A stretch of 64,000 nt of DNA from Antedon bifida (lineage: Eukaryota; Echinodermata; Crinoidea; Comatulida; Antedonidae), in assembly GCA_963402885.1 (NCBI GenBank), contig OY727095.1, positions 27,595,001 through 27,659,000 on the forward strand, in the 5' to 3' direction. Of the stretch, positions 9,151 through 21,900 are shown one piece after another. The notes under the pieces were generated by a model. It saw only the letters and a program-made list of their open reading frames with translations, was not told the DNA's origin and ran no database searches. The position numbers and the translations under genes are program-made. Position 1 is the first letter of the stretch, and every line of letters begins with the position of its first letter.

Positions 9151-11611
9151 CTGAAAGGTAAGTACATAGTCCACAAATTATCATGGATAGAAGAAAATAT
9201 AAGAAATCATTTATTGTATTATGTAATTATATAAAAGAAACGAAGATTTAAAAGATGTAATGTTCCCCAAAAACATGAAAAATGAAGATTATTAAAACTT
9301 TTAATTGGTCATTTTGTAGCTCAAATAATCACTTCGTCGTAGAAAAAACGGTAAAAACAATGTTTTCATATATAAAAAGGCAAATTAAACTGTTAAATTC
9401 AACGAAAAACCAATTTTCACTTACTTTAAATTTCAGTTTTTTAAGGTAGGCTAAATATTTTTTTTTTTAAATTAGAATTGCATATTTAACAACAAAAATA
9501 TTAAAAAAATTATTTTAATTTATATATCTTTAAAAGTGTATGTATGAGTTGCTGATTACCTGCGTAGTATACCAAGTCTTCTATATTGTACAGTGCGACA
9601 GATTGAGATCGTATTTGAAATCCTATATTGATATCTACCAGGCGAATACCGCCGAGACTTGTGTCTGTCATGTAAGCGATGTTACCGTGAATAGCAATGT
9701 TATATGTATTTCGAAATGTGTGTTCACCAAAGTAAATTTTATTGGTACCATTCATATCTGCCTGGAAAAGAGTGCTATCGACCCAGTATATTTTTTGATC
9801 TAAAAAAAACCACGCAAACAAACAAAATTAAAATGACCACTATCACGTAACATTTTGTTTACTTTTGATACTAAATACGGTAAACTTGAATACATAGGCC
9901 TATATAGATAAACTGTGCTATATTTAATACCATGGAGCAAATTATGAACTACTTTGAATTGACAGACAAATAGACAGACAGGCAACCAAAAGAATATGAA
10001 AATTTAAAAAGTGTATTAAAATTATTCAGTAATTGGTGAATAGTAAAACAAATTAAGGATATGCCTACTGTAGACCTATATTGTTTACCTTTAAAATCAA
10101 TCCCGCCTGATCCCCTATTCAATGTCGTAATTTGATCTCGAGTTTCTAAATCGTCTATTCTGGTTCTTTCTATTCTCTTAGAAATCCCACTTGTGGCCCA
10201 GTATAAATATCTGAAAAAAACAATTTAAAAAAACCCATTTTTAAATCTATCGTATAAATATAACTGTATGACCTTTTTTTACGAATTTGAAGGAAACATT
10301 CTTCCTGTAGGCCTATTCAAAAATATTGTTATAAATAATACATTATTTTTATAGCTATTTCAAATTTCACCTGGAGTAATTTTGCCTTTGTCTTAATTTT
10401 CCAAATTTTCTAGCATTCAAAATTCTAAAAAAATACGTACTGAGTTTCCGAATTGAATGCAATGGTTGTTGGATTGTCCAGGAGAGAAAATATCACTGTT
10501 CTCCCAGTACCATCTAAGTTAATACATTCAATAGATTTTAAAACGTTGTCACTCCAGTAAAGTTTACCTCCAATTGGATCAACGTCTATATCAGTAACGT
10601 AAGCTATAAAACAACTTTAATGTATGATTGTATTTTTAAACTATAGAAAAGTAAAGATTTTGGTCTCCGACAAAATCAATAAAACATTAGCTAATATAAA
10701 ACAAAAAAGAACGTTTTATATCATGATTTTTGTGAATTGTGTAAGGTGTACAGTAGGAAGTAAATTATATTCTTTGATCAACTGCAATGGAACTTCAAAA
10801 GCTTGTACGGGTAACCGATATGCATATACTCACACGATTCTCTAATAGTAGGGCCTACTGTATCCTGATTCTCCAGTATATATTTGGTAATATAACATTA
10901 CATGTGTTTCTCATTGTATCAGACAATAAGGTAACCCTTAACCTAACCTCACATGATATAGAAACCACATAATATAAATGAGATGCTAATATTACCAACT
11001 ATTCCTAAGATACTAGGCAAATGAACAGTAGTAATATGTGGACATACAGCACTGATAATCGGGTAATACACTAATCTATAAAGAAAGCCTTCACTTACAT
11101 CCATCTCCAGTTGAAACCAAAACTGAATGTTCGTATGTCTCAAAGGAATAGCTCTCGATAGTTAAATTTGCAACATCTGACCAATATATTGTCGATGTAT
11201 ATGGGTTGAAATCAAGCGCAATAGGCTGGCCGAGTTTAGTTGGCAAAACCAATTCTTCAAAAAATAGAGGATCACTAGTTGAATATATTTCGGTGACATA
11301 AATGGCTGGAGGAGATTTAACAGATATATACAACTTGTCACCTGTAAAATATAAACAAAATAGTCGATTCGTTTCCTCACGAGTTTAAGCCAATTAATGT
11401 GTGCATGCTGATTCTTTACTCCTTATTTTAGACCTTAGGTCTATCCAATATTCCGTGTTTTGGCAGTTTAAATTGTTTTCTTTCGCTGTTTGAATAAATT
11501 TGTCAATCACAGTGATAACTAACTGCAGATTACAAGATGACAAATTCAACATAAAAAAAAATACGTACTAAGAATAAATACAACCTGGTTTTGTATTACT
11601 AGCAAGAAAAC
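9040..11611 (-). CDS. Gene A: secreted YWTD beta-propeller plus EGF-like protein (LDL-receptor-like), 5' end disrupted
   Basis: Exons in transcription order: 11611-11569 (remnant of the signal-peptide exon), 11341-11099, 10603-10441, 10210-10089, 9799-9560 (YWTD) and 9150-9040 (EGF). Phases join 1-1-2-1-1-1. YWTD-type blade motifs are visible: STIYWSDV, GKLYWSDN, YLYWATSG, QKIYWVDS. The EGF exon has six cysteines in DPMCVDECKNNGTC...CSCPFGFGGSDC. The exon pattern matches gene B (the third propeller exon is 163 nt in both). The family makes extracellular ligand-binding propellers. The first exon aligns with gene C codon for codon except that ATG ATT is gone, replaced by the end of the FKBPL duplication; no in-frame ATG is visible beyond the junction. 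A possible last exon (about 8897-8850, minus) would add 16 residues and a stop, but its acceptor is weak. Confidence 0.72.
9250..9470 (+). mobile_element. Partial copy of the TTAA-flanked MITE family
   Basis: TTTAAAAGATGTAATGTTCCCC followed by an AT-rich body sharing stretches such as ACAATGTTTTCA and TTAAATTCAAC with the copy at 31397-31735. It lies in the gene A intron between the EGF exon and the last propeller exon, and its distal terminus is diverged. Confidence 0.5.
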
Positions 11612-11666
11612 ATTAATTAGTATAACTTTTCTTTTCAACACAGGAAGAATATAAAAAGATTAATTA

Positions 11667-12584
11667 ATGGATAATCAACAAGAAAAATCAAGATGGGAAT
11701 CACCTGATAAATCATTCATTAAAATAATCAAACAAGAAGGAAAAGGACTTTCAAAGCCAAATGATGGAACAAAATGTTTGGTAAACATCATACCATTGGT
11801 TGCTAACAGTGTAACAGATGAAGTTATTGGTTATAAATTAAATGAAGATGTTGCTATGTGTATTGGAAATGGTGATGCTGAACTCTCTGAAGTTTTTGAA
11901 GCATGCGTTGAGAGTATGACAGAAAATGAGACATCAGAATTGTTAATACCATTAGACATCATAAAGAACAAATGGCCGGATTTTAAGAATGAATCTATCA
12001 CAGAAACCAGTAACTATGATGGAAGTAATGCAGTATTTCAAGTCCAGTTGAAAAAATTCTCACCAAGGAAACAAATTTGGGAATTGGAACCACACGAGAA
12101 AATAAAAAGAGCCACTGAATTGAAAGAGATTGGTAGTGACAATTTTAAACGTGGAAAATTGTCTGTAGCTGAAAAATTCTACACAAAATGTCTAAAAGTT
12201 TTGATCACAATGGGAGTTGAAAAGACCATAACAGAGTACGATGAAGATCAAATAAGAGCATACAATTCTGTGAGATGTGCTGCGTTACTCAATCTTGCAG
12301 CATGTCAGTTAAAGTGCAACCGCTTTGAGTTTGTCATTGAACATTGTACTAAAGCTTTAGCTGTTGACCACAAAAATGTCAAGGGTCTTTACAGGAGAGG
12401 TCAGGCTTATACTGCTATAAATGAATTTGAAAAAGCAAAAGAGGATTTGAATCATGCATTGGAATTAGAGCCTAAAAATAAAGCGGTTATAACGCAAATG
12501 AAGGCATTAAACTCCAAAATCAAATTGCATTGTGAACAGTATAAAAAAGGCATGAGTAAAATGTTTGGTGGACCAGTAACATAA
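11667..12584 (+). CDS. FKBPL: FKBPL, copy 2 (recent duplicate)
   Basis: 305 aa, differing from copy 1 by one conservative change (Ile to Val near residue 273) plus one synonymous change that I can see. The same FKBP-like region, three TPRs with intact carboxylate clamp, and KMFGG end are present. The duplicated block starts inside the UTR intron of copy 1, so this copy retains the acceptor and 23-nt leader but not the original 5'UTR exon, donor or promoter. Any expression must use a new upstream exon or start. The open frame argues either for recent origin or for continued selection. It lies head-to-head with gene A. Confidence 0.85.
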   Translation: MDNQQEKSRWESPDKSFIKIIKQEGKGLSKPNDGTKCLVNIIPLVANSVTDEVIGYKLNEDVAMCIGNGDAELSEVFEACVESMTENETSELLIPLDIIKNKWPDFKNESITETSNYDGSNAVFQVQLKKFSPRKQIWELEPHEKIKRATELKEIGSDNFKRGKLSVAEKFYTKCLKVLITMGVEKTITEYDEDQIRAYNSVRCAALLNLAACQLKCNRFEFVIEHCTKALAVDHKNVKGLYRRGQAYTAINEFEKAKEDLNHALELEPKNKAVITQMKALNSKIKLHCEQYKKGMSKMFGGPVT

Positions 12585-12967
12585 GTATTTTTGTAAGGGA
12601 CAGTCTGTTTTAATGGTATTACATTCCTAAGCTCTGTCTACACTATCAAACTTTATGTGATAAAAAAAAATGTATGGAAATGATGATGTCATATAACTAC
12701 CATTATAAGCATATCACTACCATATTTGGGTAAATTTTTTGTCAAACTAGTTTGAGATCTATTGTGCCAGTACGATAGTTACCTGTACAGTACTTCAATT
12801 GGGTATCCTTCAATTTCATATGAATACAGTGCATATTCCAAAATAAAAATTTATCTCTGCGTAAAAACGACTTTGTTTCTGCTATGTTGTTTCTTTTTTG
12901 AAGAAGAACCTTCATATGTCATAAATAATTTGCATGTCTATTTCGTGAAATCAGCTTAGCACATAAA

Positions 12968-13100
12968 GCTGGGTTCACACTAGGACGTAAGCGCAATGCA
13001 AACGACTTGACCAATCCCAAGCGAAAATTTGGATAATACATCGCTTGTGATTGGCTCACGTCACGCTTACGTCGTTGTGTTACGTCCTATGGGAACCAAC
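12968..13100. mobile_element. Short MITE-like element, duplicated copy
   Basis: Second copy of the element at 7869-8000, carried along by the segmental duplication. It has the same imperfect TGGGTTCACACTAGGACGTAA / TTACGTCCTATGGGAACCA ends. Confidence 0.55.
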
Positions 13101-13722
13101 GGACTATACTATATCATGCGCGAAACAAGTTCAATTCTTCACCGTCGATGATATAATTCAGCCCTCCCTACTCTCCCGGTAAGCGTCTCCAGATATTTTG
13201 AGTCTTAACAAAAAGGAATTTCCCAATAGTTTGGATAAACAAACAAATATCTGTATATTTCTAATTTTTACTGCACCAGATAAAGAGGAAAAAAGAAAAT
13301 ATGCTGTTATCGGTCCGTAAAAGATCTGTATAATAAATTAATTTGTCAATTTTGGATGTATCGAGTTTTCTACTTTTTCTACAGCTCTATTAAAATGTAA
13401 TGTTAACAGTAAAAAAATGTATCAAAGATTGTCAATGTCAAACATCTACGCTTAAAAAGTGTAAATTTTAAATATGTATTTGTTTGTGTAAAACAGTAAT
13501 AATATAGATAAAGTGAACATAGCATGAGTGTTTGAAAATAAAACACCACCACCAAGCTATACAATTTATATATTGTTTACCACATAAAATACCGGGTAAG
13601 GATCAGTCTATTAATTATACTTTTACCACTAATGTGTGTACGAGTTGTGAGTATGCTCTGATTATCAGCAAACAGCATTAATTTAAAGTACTGCAAACTT
13701 CACATTTAAGGGTTCCAACATT

Positions 13723-14460
13723 AATTTTTGTTAAGGGAGTTACCGCCTTCTAGCTTCTCTCTTAGTGGCACTGAACTCCAGGTTGTGAAGCATATTAAAC
13801 TATTAGGAGTCTTGATCCAAGACGACTTGAGGTGGAATTCACATGTTAACGAAATAATTACAAAGGCTTCCCGTAGGTTATATACACTCTGTATTTTACG
13901 TAGGGCCAATGCCCCAGTTGACGATATGAAATGTATTTATTTGAGTTACATTCGCCCTATATTGGAGTACGACTGCCCTGTATGGCATGGTGCCATTACA
14001 CAACTTCACACCCAACTTATTGAAAGGGTTAAAAAAAGGGCCCTAAAAATTATTCTTGGCCTTAATTACAATTCATATGAATTAGCTTAAGAATTTTTAA
14101 ATTTACCTTTGCTAAAAGTCAGGCGTGATAATCTTGTACTGACTTTTGGCAATAAGCTGTCGAACTCAGACAAGTTTAGTTATTTGCTCCCCCCTATCCG
14201 TAGTATTCCTCGTGTTCTCCGAAGCAATGTCAAGGTCAAATATCAACAATACAAACCGAGAACCGAAAGATTTAAAAATTCACCCATCCCTACAATAATT
14301 AATTTGCTAAACAATAGTTCATAAAGCCAAAGAGTCAGAGTGATATTGTTGTACTTTTTATTTCATTTTTTATTACATCCTTTGTATTGTTATGTAAGTA
14401 TATTGTATAGTAATTTTGCCTTGCGGCTACTTGTAAGTTTTATACCAGAATAAATTAAAA
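13723..14460 (+). mobile_element. Non-LTR retrotransposon 3' fragment
   Basis: Frames at 13728-14090 and 14109-14324 encode the C-terminal part of a LINE polyprotein: KHIKLLGVLIQDDLRWNSHV, YIRPILEYDCPVWHG, and after a stop LNLPLLKVRRDNLVLTFG and SDKFSYLLPP. This is the post-palm region of Jockey/CR1-type reverse transcriptases. A single stop (TAA near 14088) interrupts it. A 3'UTR-like tail ends near 14460 in AATAAATTAAAAATA. It begins exactly at the right border of the FKBPL duplication. Confidence 0.8.
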
Positions 14461-15848
14461 ATACATATCTCTCCTCAATGATTGACTATTATTCTTGCAA
14501 AATGTTTTGTTTGTTTTGTTTTTGTTTTTTTTTTTGCATGAATTAACATAACTTTTGTCCAGCGTCAGATACATTTTATTCTGCTTTTTTATTCGTAAAT
14601 TCACAAATTTCAAACGTTCTTATTGTATTGTATATTGTATAATATATATTATATATTGTATATTGTATATTGTAATTAAGCGATATTGTAATTAAGCGAT
14701 ACCATGTACTGTATCTATAGTATTGTAGCTCGTTAAGAACACAAGTAATATGTTTGTTTTTTATATTGTATTTCTTCTACTTTATACGAGGCTCCCGTCC
14801 GTTCCAGAATTCCGCAAATGGGTCTGAACATTATTATTTACTGATACAATGTCATAGAATTTAGTAGGATTTTCAGACTATCTATCTGAAATTCCCATTG
14901 CTGTATCTTCACATACTATATCTATTTCCGACGTATCATATGAATATTTTGTAATACAGCATCTCATTTATATCAAATGTAAGGTTAGGTTAAGGGTTAG
15001 GTTACTACCTTCTTCACGCGTAACAACGACACGTCAGTTTTTAAATTTTTTTTTATAGACTTGATTTTTTTCTCATTTGATAAGTTTAAAAAACTATTTT
15101 ATGCTATAGAAACTTTCCAGAGTAGAGCATTCGTTAATTCAGTATGCTTAGTGTTTAACGGCTATCAAATGGTGCACCGGTTGTCTGCTTATTGATGTAT
15201 AGGGCATTGTGTCTATCCTTATAAGAAGTTTTAAAAATGTTAACCTTCAATGACGCAGTTTATCTTGTTTTTTCTAAACAACGATGTCTTGAAAAATTGT
15301 ATTCTTCTACAAATTGACAGGTTTTAAGCAATTCTCATTCATTATACCATGAGGATGGTTTTCAAAGTCAATACATTAATCATTTATGCCTATTGGATTA
15401 CTTTCCAGCGATGTTAATATTCGGCCCTAACAAAAATACCCAATTATTTTGTGATTACAAACATTATTCAATACAGTTAAGTGGTCTTTTGGTAAAAATA
15501 AGTAATTATTGGATGAATACGTATTACAACACAATAGCACTTATTCAAGATATATATTTATCTGCCTTCAGTTAAGAATGCAATTATTTATGAAATGTCA
15601 TTTTTCGTGTGTGTTTGTGATCGTATAATTACTCTTTTATAATGGCTGTCTATTTAGGCCTATTTGTGCATTTATTCTACGTAATTTATATCGATTTGAT
15701 GAATTTTCAATAATAAAACTGTCACTCATAGCATTGCATGCATACATTGAGAGAACACATTCCACAGTCAGTTCATTGCGCTATAGTGTTGTAGAAGTGC
15801 ACGTTTCCTGTCGATAAATTGGAATTGTTAGTTAACCGTCGAAGTTAA
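14461..15848 (+). other. Intergenic region upstream of gene B
   Basis: AT-rich sequence with a (TATATTG)n tract at about 14632-14690 and no credible exon. It should contain the promoter of gene B; the roughly 80 bases before the ATG at 15849 have no clear TATA box. The region also separates gene B from its divergently oriented paralogue gene A. Confidence 0.5.
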
Positions 15849-15906
15849 ATGGCTTGTTGGAAATTCGTCAGTTTATTTATAATGATTTTCCTGCATATAT
15901 GTAAAG
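15849..15906 (+). other. Gene B exon 1: start codon and signal peptide
   Basis: ATG followed by 19 codons with a hydrophobic core [13 protein letters not shown], donor GTATAT after the first base of a glycine codon (phase 1). Joining to 16495 gives [11 protein letters not shown]. The predicted signal peptide is cleaved near Cys18/Gly20. This ATG was chosen because it is the only one that opens this frame before the first propeller exon. Confidence 0.75.
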
Positions 15907-18900
15907 GTATATGTTACTTTTTAATTTTCGGAAAGTTTCACATTGGGTTGTAAGGCCTATAATGAAGGAGTGAAATTATGGAATGATATTATTTCAGTTG
16001 ATGTCCGAAGTTTAGAGAAATGTAGGCCTATTCATAAACAAACTAAATAAAACATGATCAATGCTTACAACAATTTATTTGTGTTTAGACTTTGCTTTAG
16101 AAATTATTTCGAATACAAGTAACTAGGCCTGTAACTTGATTACTTAGTATAAGAAAACATTATTTTGATTGATGTTTTTCACATTTTTTGTGAAAGGGCT
16201 AACTACAGTAAACTATTTTTGTTTGCAATTTTCGTTATATCTTGTATTTTTACCAATGCTGTAAATAAAATGAAATAAAAAAAAAAGATGTGTTATGACT
16301 GCCGGGAACAGAACCTGATAACCTAGGAAAGCATTATAATCGTTACTGTGTTAGTATACATAAACAGTATTAGGAAAGACAAGAAAACTTAGCATGCATT
16401 AGCTTCAGTGTATGAATATTTTCCATTAGTTGTTTTGAAATGTACTAACTACTGCAATTCTAGGTTTTGTATTCAAGCAATTCTTATTTTATAGGTGGAT
16501 TTATTTTTGTGGACAACTATGATCCTCCGGGAATTTACATGGCAAACTTAAGTTCCAATGGAAGTACACATTTAAAGTTTACGGTAGCAGTACCGAATGT
16601 TTATTTACACGCACCCACGACTCATGACTACAGTGTCAATACCGCAACGATATACTGGGCGGAGGGAATCACAAATACCATTGAAAGGTATTCATTTGTC
16701 ACTAACCAACATGAAGTCTTTGTGTCTTCAGAATCAGAATGTAAGCAAAATAATATTATGAAATTGTATTTTTTATATACACGAAGTATAATTAAGCACC
16801 AGATTGAAACAATTTTTATTTTTAATTTAAAAAAAGGAAAAACTTGTTTACCTGCCCTTAGTAGGCCTTGTTATCCACAAAATCGCCTAAACCGAATTTG
16901 AACCCGGATCCTTTTGTATGCTTTCTATGTCCTCTCAACTTGTACGGCCATGTATTTGTCTGGATTTGATTGGATAGCGACTCTGTAACACTCTCGACGT
17001 TGATACGCCCTTATCTTTAAGCATTTTAATTTACGAAGGGGATCTCCGAAGAGATATTTATACAAAAGCCACAGAACATTAATTTTAAACCGCCCGGTTA
17101 CGGTAAACGATAAACTTTGATTGAACAAACGCTTTTAGTCTAGGACTAAATAAATTAGGAGGAGTGGAATGTTAGAGGCAGTCAACATTTCCTAATAAAT
17201 CCATTCTGATCACTATAAGTTAACACTTCACGTTTTGCTTTATATTGAAAAATGGCAACCAATTTAATATTAAATGTGCTTAAAATCGGCTCTAAATAAG
17301 AAGATACACGTGTACTTCAGACAAGGAATCCAATTTGGCCCTGTTGGCACACAGTTTGTTTACCTTGTATTGAAATAGCGGCAATTTTTCAAAATTTCCG
17401 TCAATTTTATATAAATGTGCATATAATCAGATCTAAACTAGATGGGCACTTAGAGAGCGCGAACCCTTCGCCTAGGCATACGAAAATGTAATGACGTATA
17501 CAGTAGCTATGAAACCATCCGTTTAAATCTTATGAAAATCTAGCAATAGGCTTAGGCCTAACTTTGAGTAATCCTTTTAAGAATTATAGAAAGAGAGAAA
17601 CAAACACACAAGTGACACGCCATCGACCACATAGTAATAGATGTACGATCTTGGTGTCTAACACATGTTCTTTAGACAAGGAATCCAATAGATACATAAT
17701 CAATAATATGGTTAGGTTAAAAGGTAATTGTAGGCTATTTAGGCTAACTGGCCGTTAATTTTAAATGTCTGCCTAATTTTTCTAAAAAGTCCTTAAAAAC
17801 TAATTAAGCTAGATGAATGATCTTGGTGTCTAAAGTCATGTTATTTAGCCAAGGAATCTATATATAAACTAGAAAGCCACTCCGAGAGTGCATACCTCCG
17901 CCTACTGTAAAATTCTCCTACATAAGATTTCTCCGGTAAAAAAAATATATATATATTTGCGTGTGTCTTAATGCTGTTTGTGATTTAGGCTAATTTCACT
18001 ACAAGCATGTGTATGCGAATTTGGTGTAATGGTTATGTAACAAGCCTTTCAATTAACAATAGCTTCAGTTGACTAACAATAGAACAGCAACGCGAAAATC
18101 AAACAAATGAATTTGAAAAGAAATAGGTTTTTTAAACTACTCGCATCAAAAAACGTGCACATTAAATGAAATTATGTTTTAAAATTACAAATCACAAATT
18201 ATAACTCTTGCCTCTTGTACAAAAATGAAGCTTTTTGGACAAGTAGTTCTCGAGAAAATGCAATTTCAGTTTACTTGTTACTTAAAGACTGCTCGCCGGC
18301 TTTTGAAAAATGATTTCCTATCTTTTAACACTAGCAGGTCTGAAAAGTATACTAAAAAGTGGTCCAGAATTGGGGCCATGGTCCCAAAATTTAATGGAAT
18401 GGTCCTTGACCACATATCTATCTGTATATTCATTTTAGTAAAGATCTTGTAATTACTTTTTGAGTAATCCTGCTAACAAACAAACACACGCTACCGATTA
18501 CATATACCTCCTTGGCGGAGGTCAATTATGGTTAGTTCTGACCTGACATAGGCGAGCACAATGGAAAAACTTCGGTGTAAATCTCCGCCTTGGATACCTA
18601 CCTTATCTATCTTAGATGTTCCGCGAAACGTAGATTTGATAACATTAGTTTTCAGTACTACGATATTGTTCCATATTTCTATCTTAGGAAGATATTATAA
18701 ATGGTTTTATAACAATATTTTTGATTTCATCAGTATATTTTCAATTCAATTTCAATTGTACGCGGGTCGAAGTAATTTCCGGGTTCACGATAAGTTCACA
18801 TGTTCACCTCATGCATCCTGGTTTCAACTAAGTTGGCCGTTAGTGGCTATATAGCCATTTTAGTTTTTTGTTTATTTTCGGATTTGACCGCGCGTGTGAA

Positions 18901-21900
18901 GGTTCGGTAGTTAAAAAATAAAAATTATACTGCAAATTAATAAAGATCAAATTAAATATACGCCATAAAGCATCGGAATATATTGTGGGGAATAGTAGGC
19001 CTATTATAAAATTACATAGGGAGATCTGATGATAAAACATTTTGTTTAAAATCGAGTGAAATCCCGATAGCCGAGTTTTATTGAGTAAGCTGGCAGGAAT
19101 AACTGTGTCTGCCCATGTTGCAAGCCGTCTAAAACGTCTTCTTGCCGCGGAAGTTAGTTTCAAAAGATGGTAAATAATGTAATAATTGTTAGGATGACAT
19201 CATTTTTAATAAACGCCTCAATAAAACATCACTTTGCATAATAATCGACATCCCCGCCCCCTCCTCCTACAAACCCAACTATCTACTGAACGCCCATCCA
19301 CAATTATACACACAATATTATATTATATTTATAGTAACAAAATGATACTATTTGTAGTAGAATTCATCGCACTGTTATCTACAATTTACCAAGCATTTAA
19401 CATTTATTTTAATAAACGCCTTCCCATTAAAACATCACTTTGAAAAATAATCGCTCCCGCCCCCCATCCCCATACCCAACTGTCTAATAAACGCCCATCC
19501 ACATTTATACACACAATATTGTATTATATATAGTAACACAATGATACTATTTGTAGTCGAATTCATCGCACTGCTATCTACAATTTACCAAGCATTTGTT
19601 ATTCTTTTTTTACCACTTTTCATATATCTATTAGAGGATTTTATTTGATTATAAATGTTACCATATTAATATTAAAACTAAAAAATTAAACATATCCCTT
19701 GAATAAGCACCTCCCTCAAATGAACTCCACCTCCCCACCTCAGCCCTATAAGGGCCCTACCAAACAATACACACTATAGGCCTACTTTAAAATGTTATTA
19801 ATCATCTAAGACACTGTGAAACAGAGTAGGTTTAGTTTTACGAATGTCAAGAATTTTCAATAATGGTAACCGACAGAAAACGTACAAGGAGAACGTCCTT
19901 TTTACCCGAGTCATTATTATTCCGAGAACCATCGTCTACACTTCCTAGAGGAAAGCGAGCTCACTCTCTAGTTCATTAAATCTAATAAATCAATTTAAAA
20001 ATTCATAAATATTAATGCCATTTATTATAGACTAGCAATTATACCCAAAATTTCATTAATTCAAAATTAGTTTAAAGCCTTCTCAGTACATAACATTCGA
20101 CGCCAGTATCTCCCTATACTCACCATCAATGAATGTACAAAGAACAATAATTAAAACTGTTACGTCAAAAAGTCGAGCGGTGTTTTGTCAGACATGTGTT
20201 TTAATTGTTATATATTGTTCACTCATAAGCCAGAATTGGCTGGTCTTGTATTAATGAAGAGTGATTAAATAAATAATTAAAATAAATATGAAGTTGACTG
20301 ATTGAACTGTTCGATCTTCTGAAAACTTGTTTGATTTGTTGTTTGTATATATACAGTACATATAAACATCTAGGTGACTTTATTGGTTGAACATTTAAAA
20401 CGTGATTAAAACTATTTTTTTGTCTAAAATCGTATCCCAGCTGAGAAAATAGTTTGTGATTACAACACTGCGGTTTATTTTAAAGACGTGTATGGTTTAG
20501 CTGTTGACGGAGCTGAAAATAAGCTTTATTGGGCAAGTTGTTTAAGAAAACGAATTGAAGTAATAAATCTGAATGGCACTGACAGAAGAATTATATTGGA
20601 CACAGGATTTGACTGGATAAGTACACTTGAGTTAGACACAACTAACGGGTAAGTCATTTACTCTTTCTTTTACCCTTCGGTTGGGAAAGGTTAATTTGTT
20701 ACGTTCTGATTATTATCAAATCCAATTGAAATCGTGATTTAGACCTTTAACGCCTAGGCCCGTATCCGGATATTCACCCCCGGGACATTTACCCCCCGGA
20801 AAACTACCCCCCGGACAACTACCCCCTTAGGACAACTACCCCTTTAGGACAACAACCCCCTTAGGACAACTACCCTCTGGACAACTACCCCCCGCACAAT
20901 TACCCCCTAGGAACAATTACCCCCCGGACAATTACCCCCGGACAATTACCCCCCCCCCCCGGGTAATTACCCCGCGGACAACTACCTCTGACACAATACT
21001 CCCCGTAGGACAACTACCTCCTGAACCTGAACCTAAAATAAATGTTATTGAACTGAACTGAACTGAACCTGAACAATACTCCGAGGGTAAATAATCATTT
21101 AGGACAACTACCTCCGTAGGACAACTAACCCCTGGACAACTACCCCCCGGACAATTACCCCCAGGAACAATTACCCCCTGACAATTACCCCTGGACAATT
21201 ACCCCCCCCCCCCCCCCACCCTTCAGGTAATTACCCCGCGGACAACTACCTCTGACACAATACTCCCCGTAGGACAACTACCTCCTGGACCTGGACAATA
21301 CTCTGAGGGCAAATAATCTTTTAGGACAACTATCTCTGTAGGACAACTAACCCCTGGACAACTACCACCCAGACAACTATCCCTTTAGAACAACTACCCC
21401 CCGGACGGACAACTACCACCCAGACCATTCAACAACCTGACTCTGCAACAGTGTATAATAGGAATTAATAACTATATTTTAATTCGTTACTTTGACGAAT
21501 TACTATTCATTATTGTAAACAAAAGTAAAAGATTGAACATAAATATAGTCCTAAGGTAGGGGTAGTTGTCCGGGGGGTAGTTGTCCGGGGGGTAGTTGAC
21601 CGGGGGTTAATTACCCGGTCGTACCATACGATCCATAGAGGGTTAGTTTGGCCTTTTTCATTGCTGGGACCTCAAACGATGGTACCGCTTCTTTTCTGCC
21701 TTCTAATCGGCCAATCAATGCGAGGCGTCGTTGTGCTAGGCAGCAGTACTTTCCTTTCTATTGCCTTCTTTTGTCTATTGAAATCGTACAAAATGCCACT
21801 GCATAGCGAAATGGCTAATGCGACAACAACAATGAAACACATAGCAATGGCTGAAAAACCAATTAAATCCAAGAAAACTTAAAAGAAAAAGGTTTATACT

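Larger units (their letters stand above)
11612..13722 (+). repeat. Segmental duplication, copy 2
   Basis: About 2.11 kb, direct copy of 6509-8696. Its left edge directly abuts the gene A signal-peptide exon remnant (11569-11611), and its right edge abuts a decayed LINE starting about 13723. It lacks the 97-bp MITE of copy 1 and carries a small extra stretch near 13582-13605. Low divergence suggests a recent event, or possibly an assembly duplication. Confidence 0.9.

Noticed and set aside
18840..19163. Minus-strand 107-codon frame starting [19 protein letters not shown]
   Set aside because: No splice sites, homology or codon-level conservation visible; it becomes low-complexity hydrophobic sequence after 35 residues. 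Treated as a chance frame.
20932..21198. Minus-strand frame rich in Gly, Cys and Pro
   Set aside because: It is only the minisatellite read in one frame.
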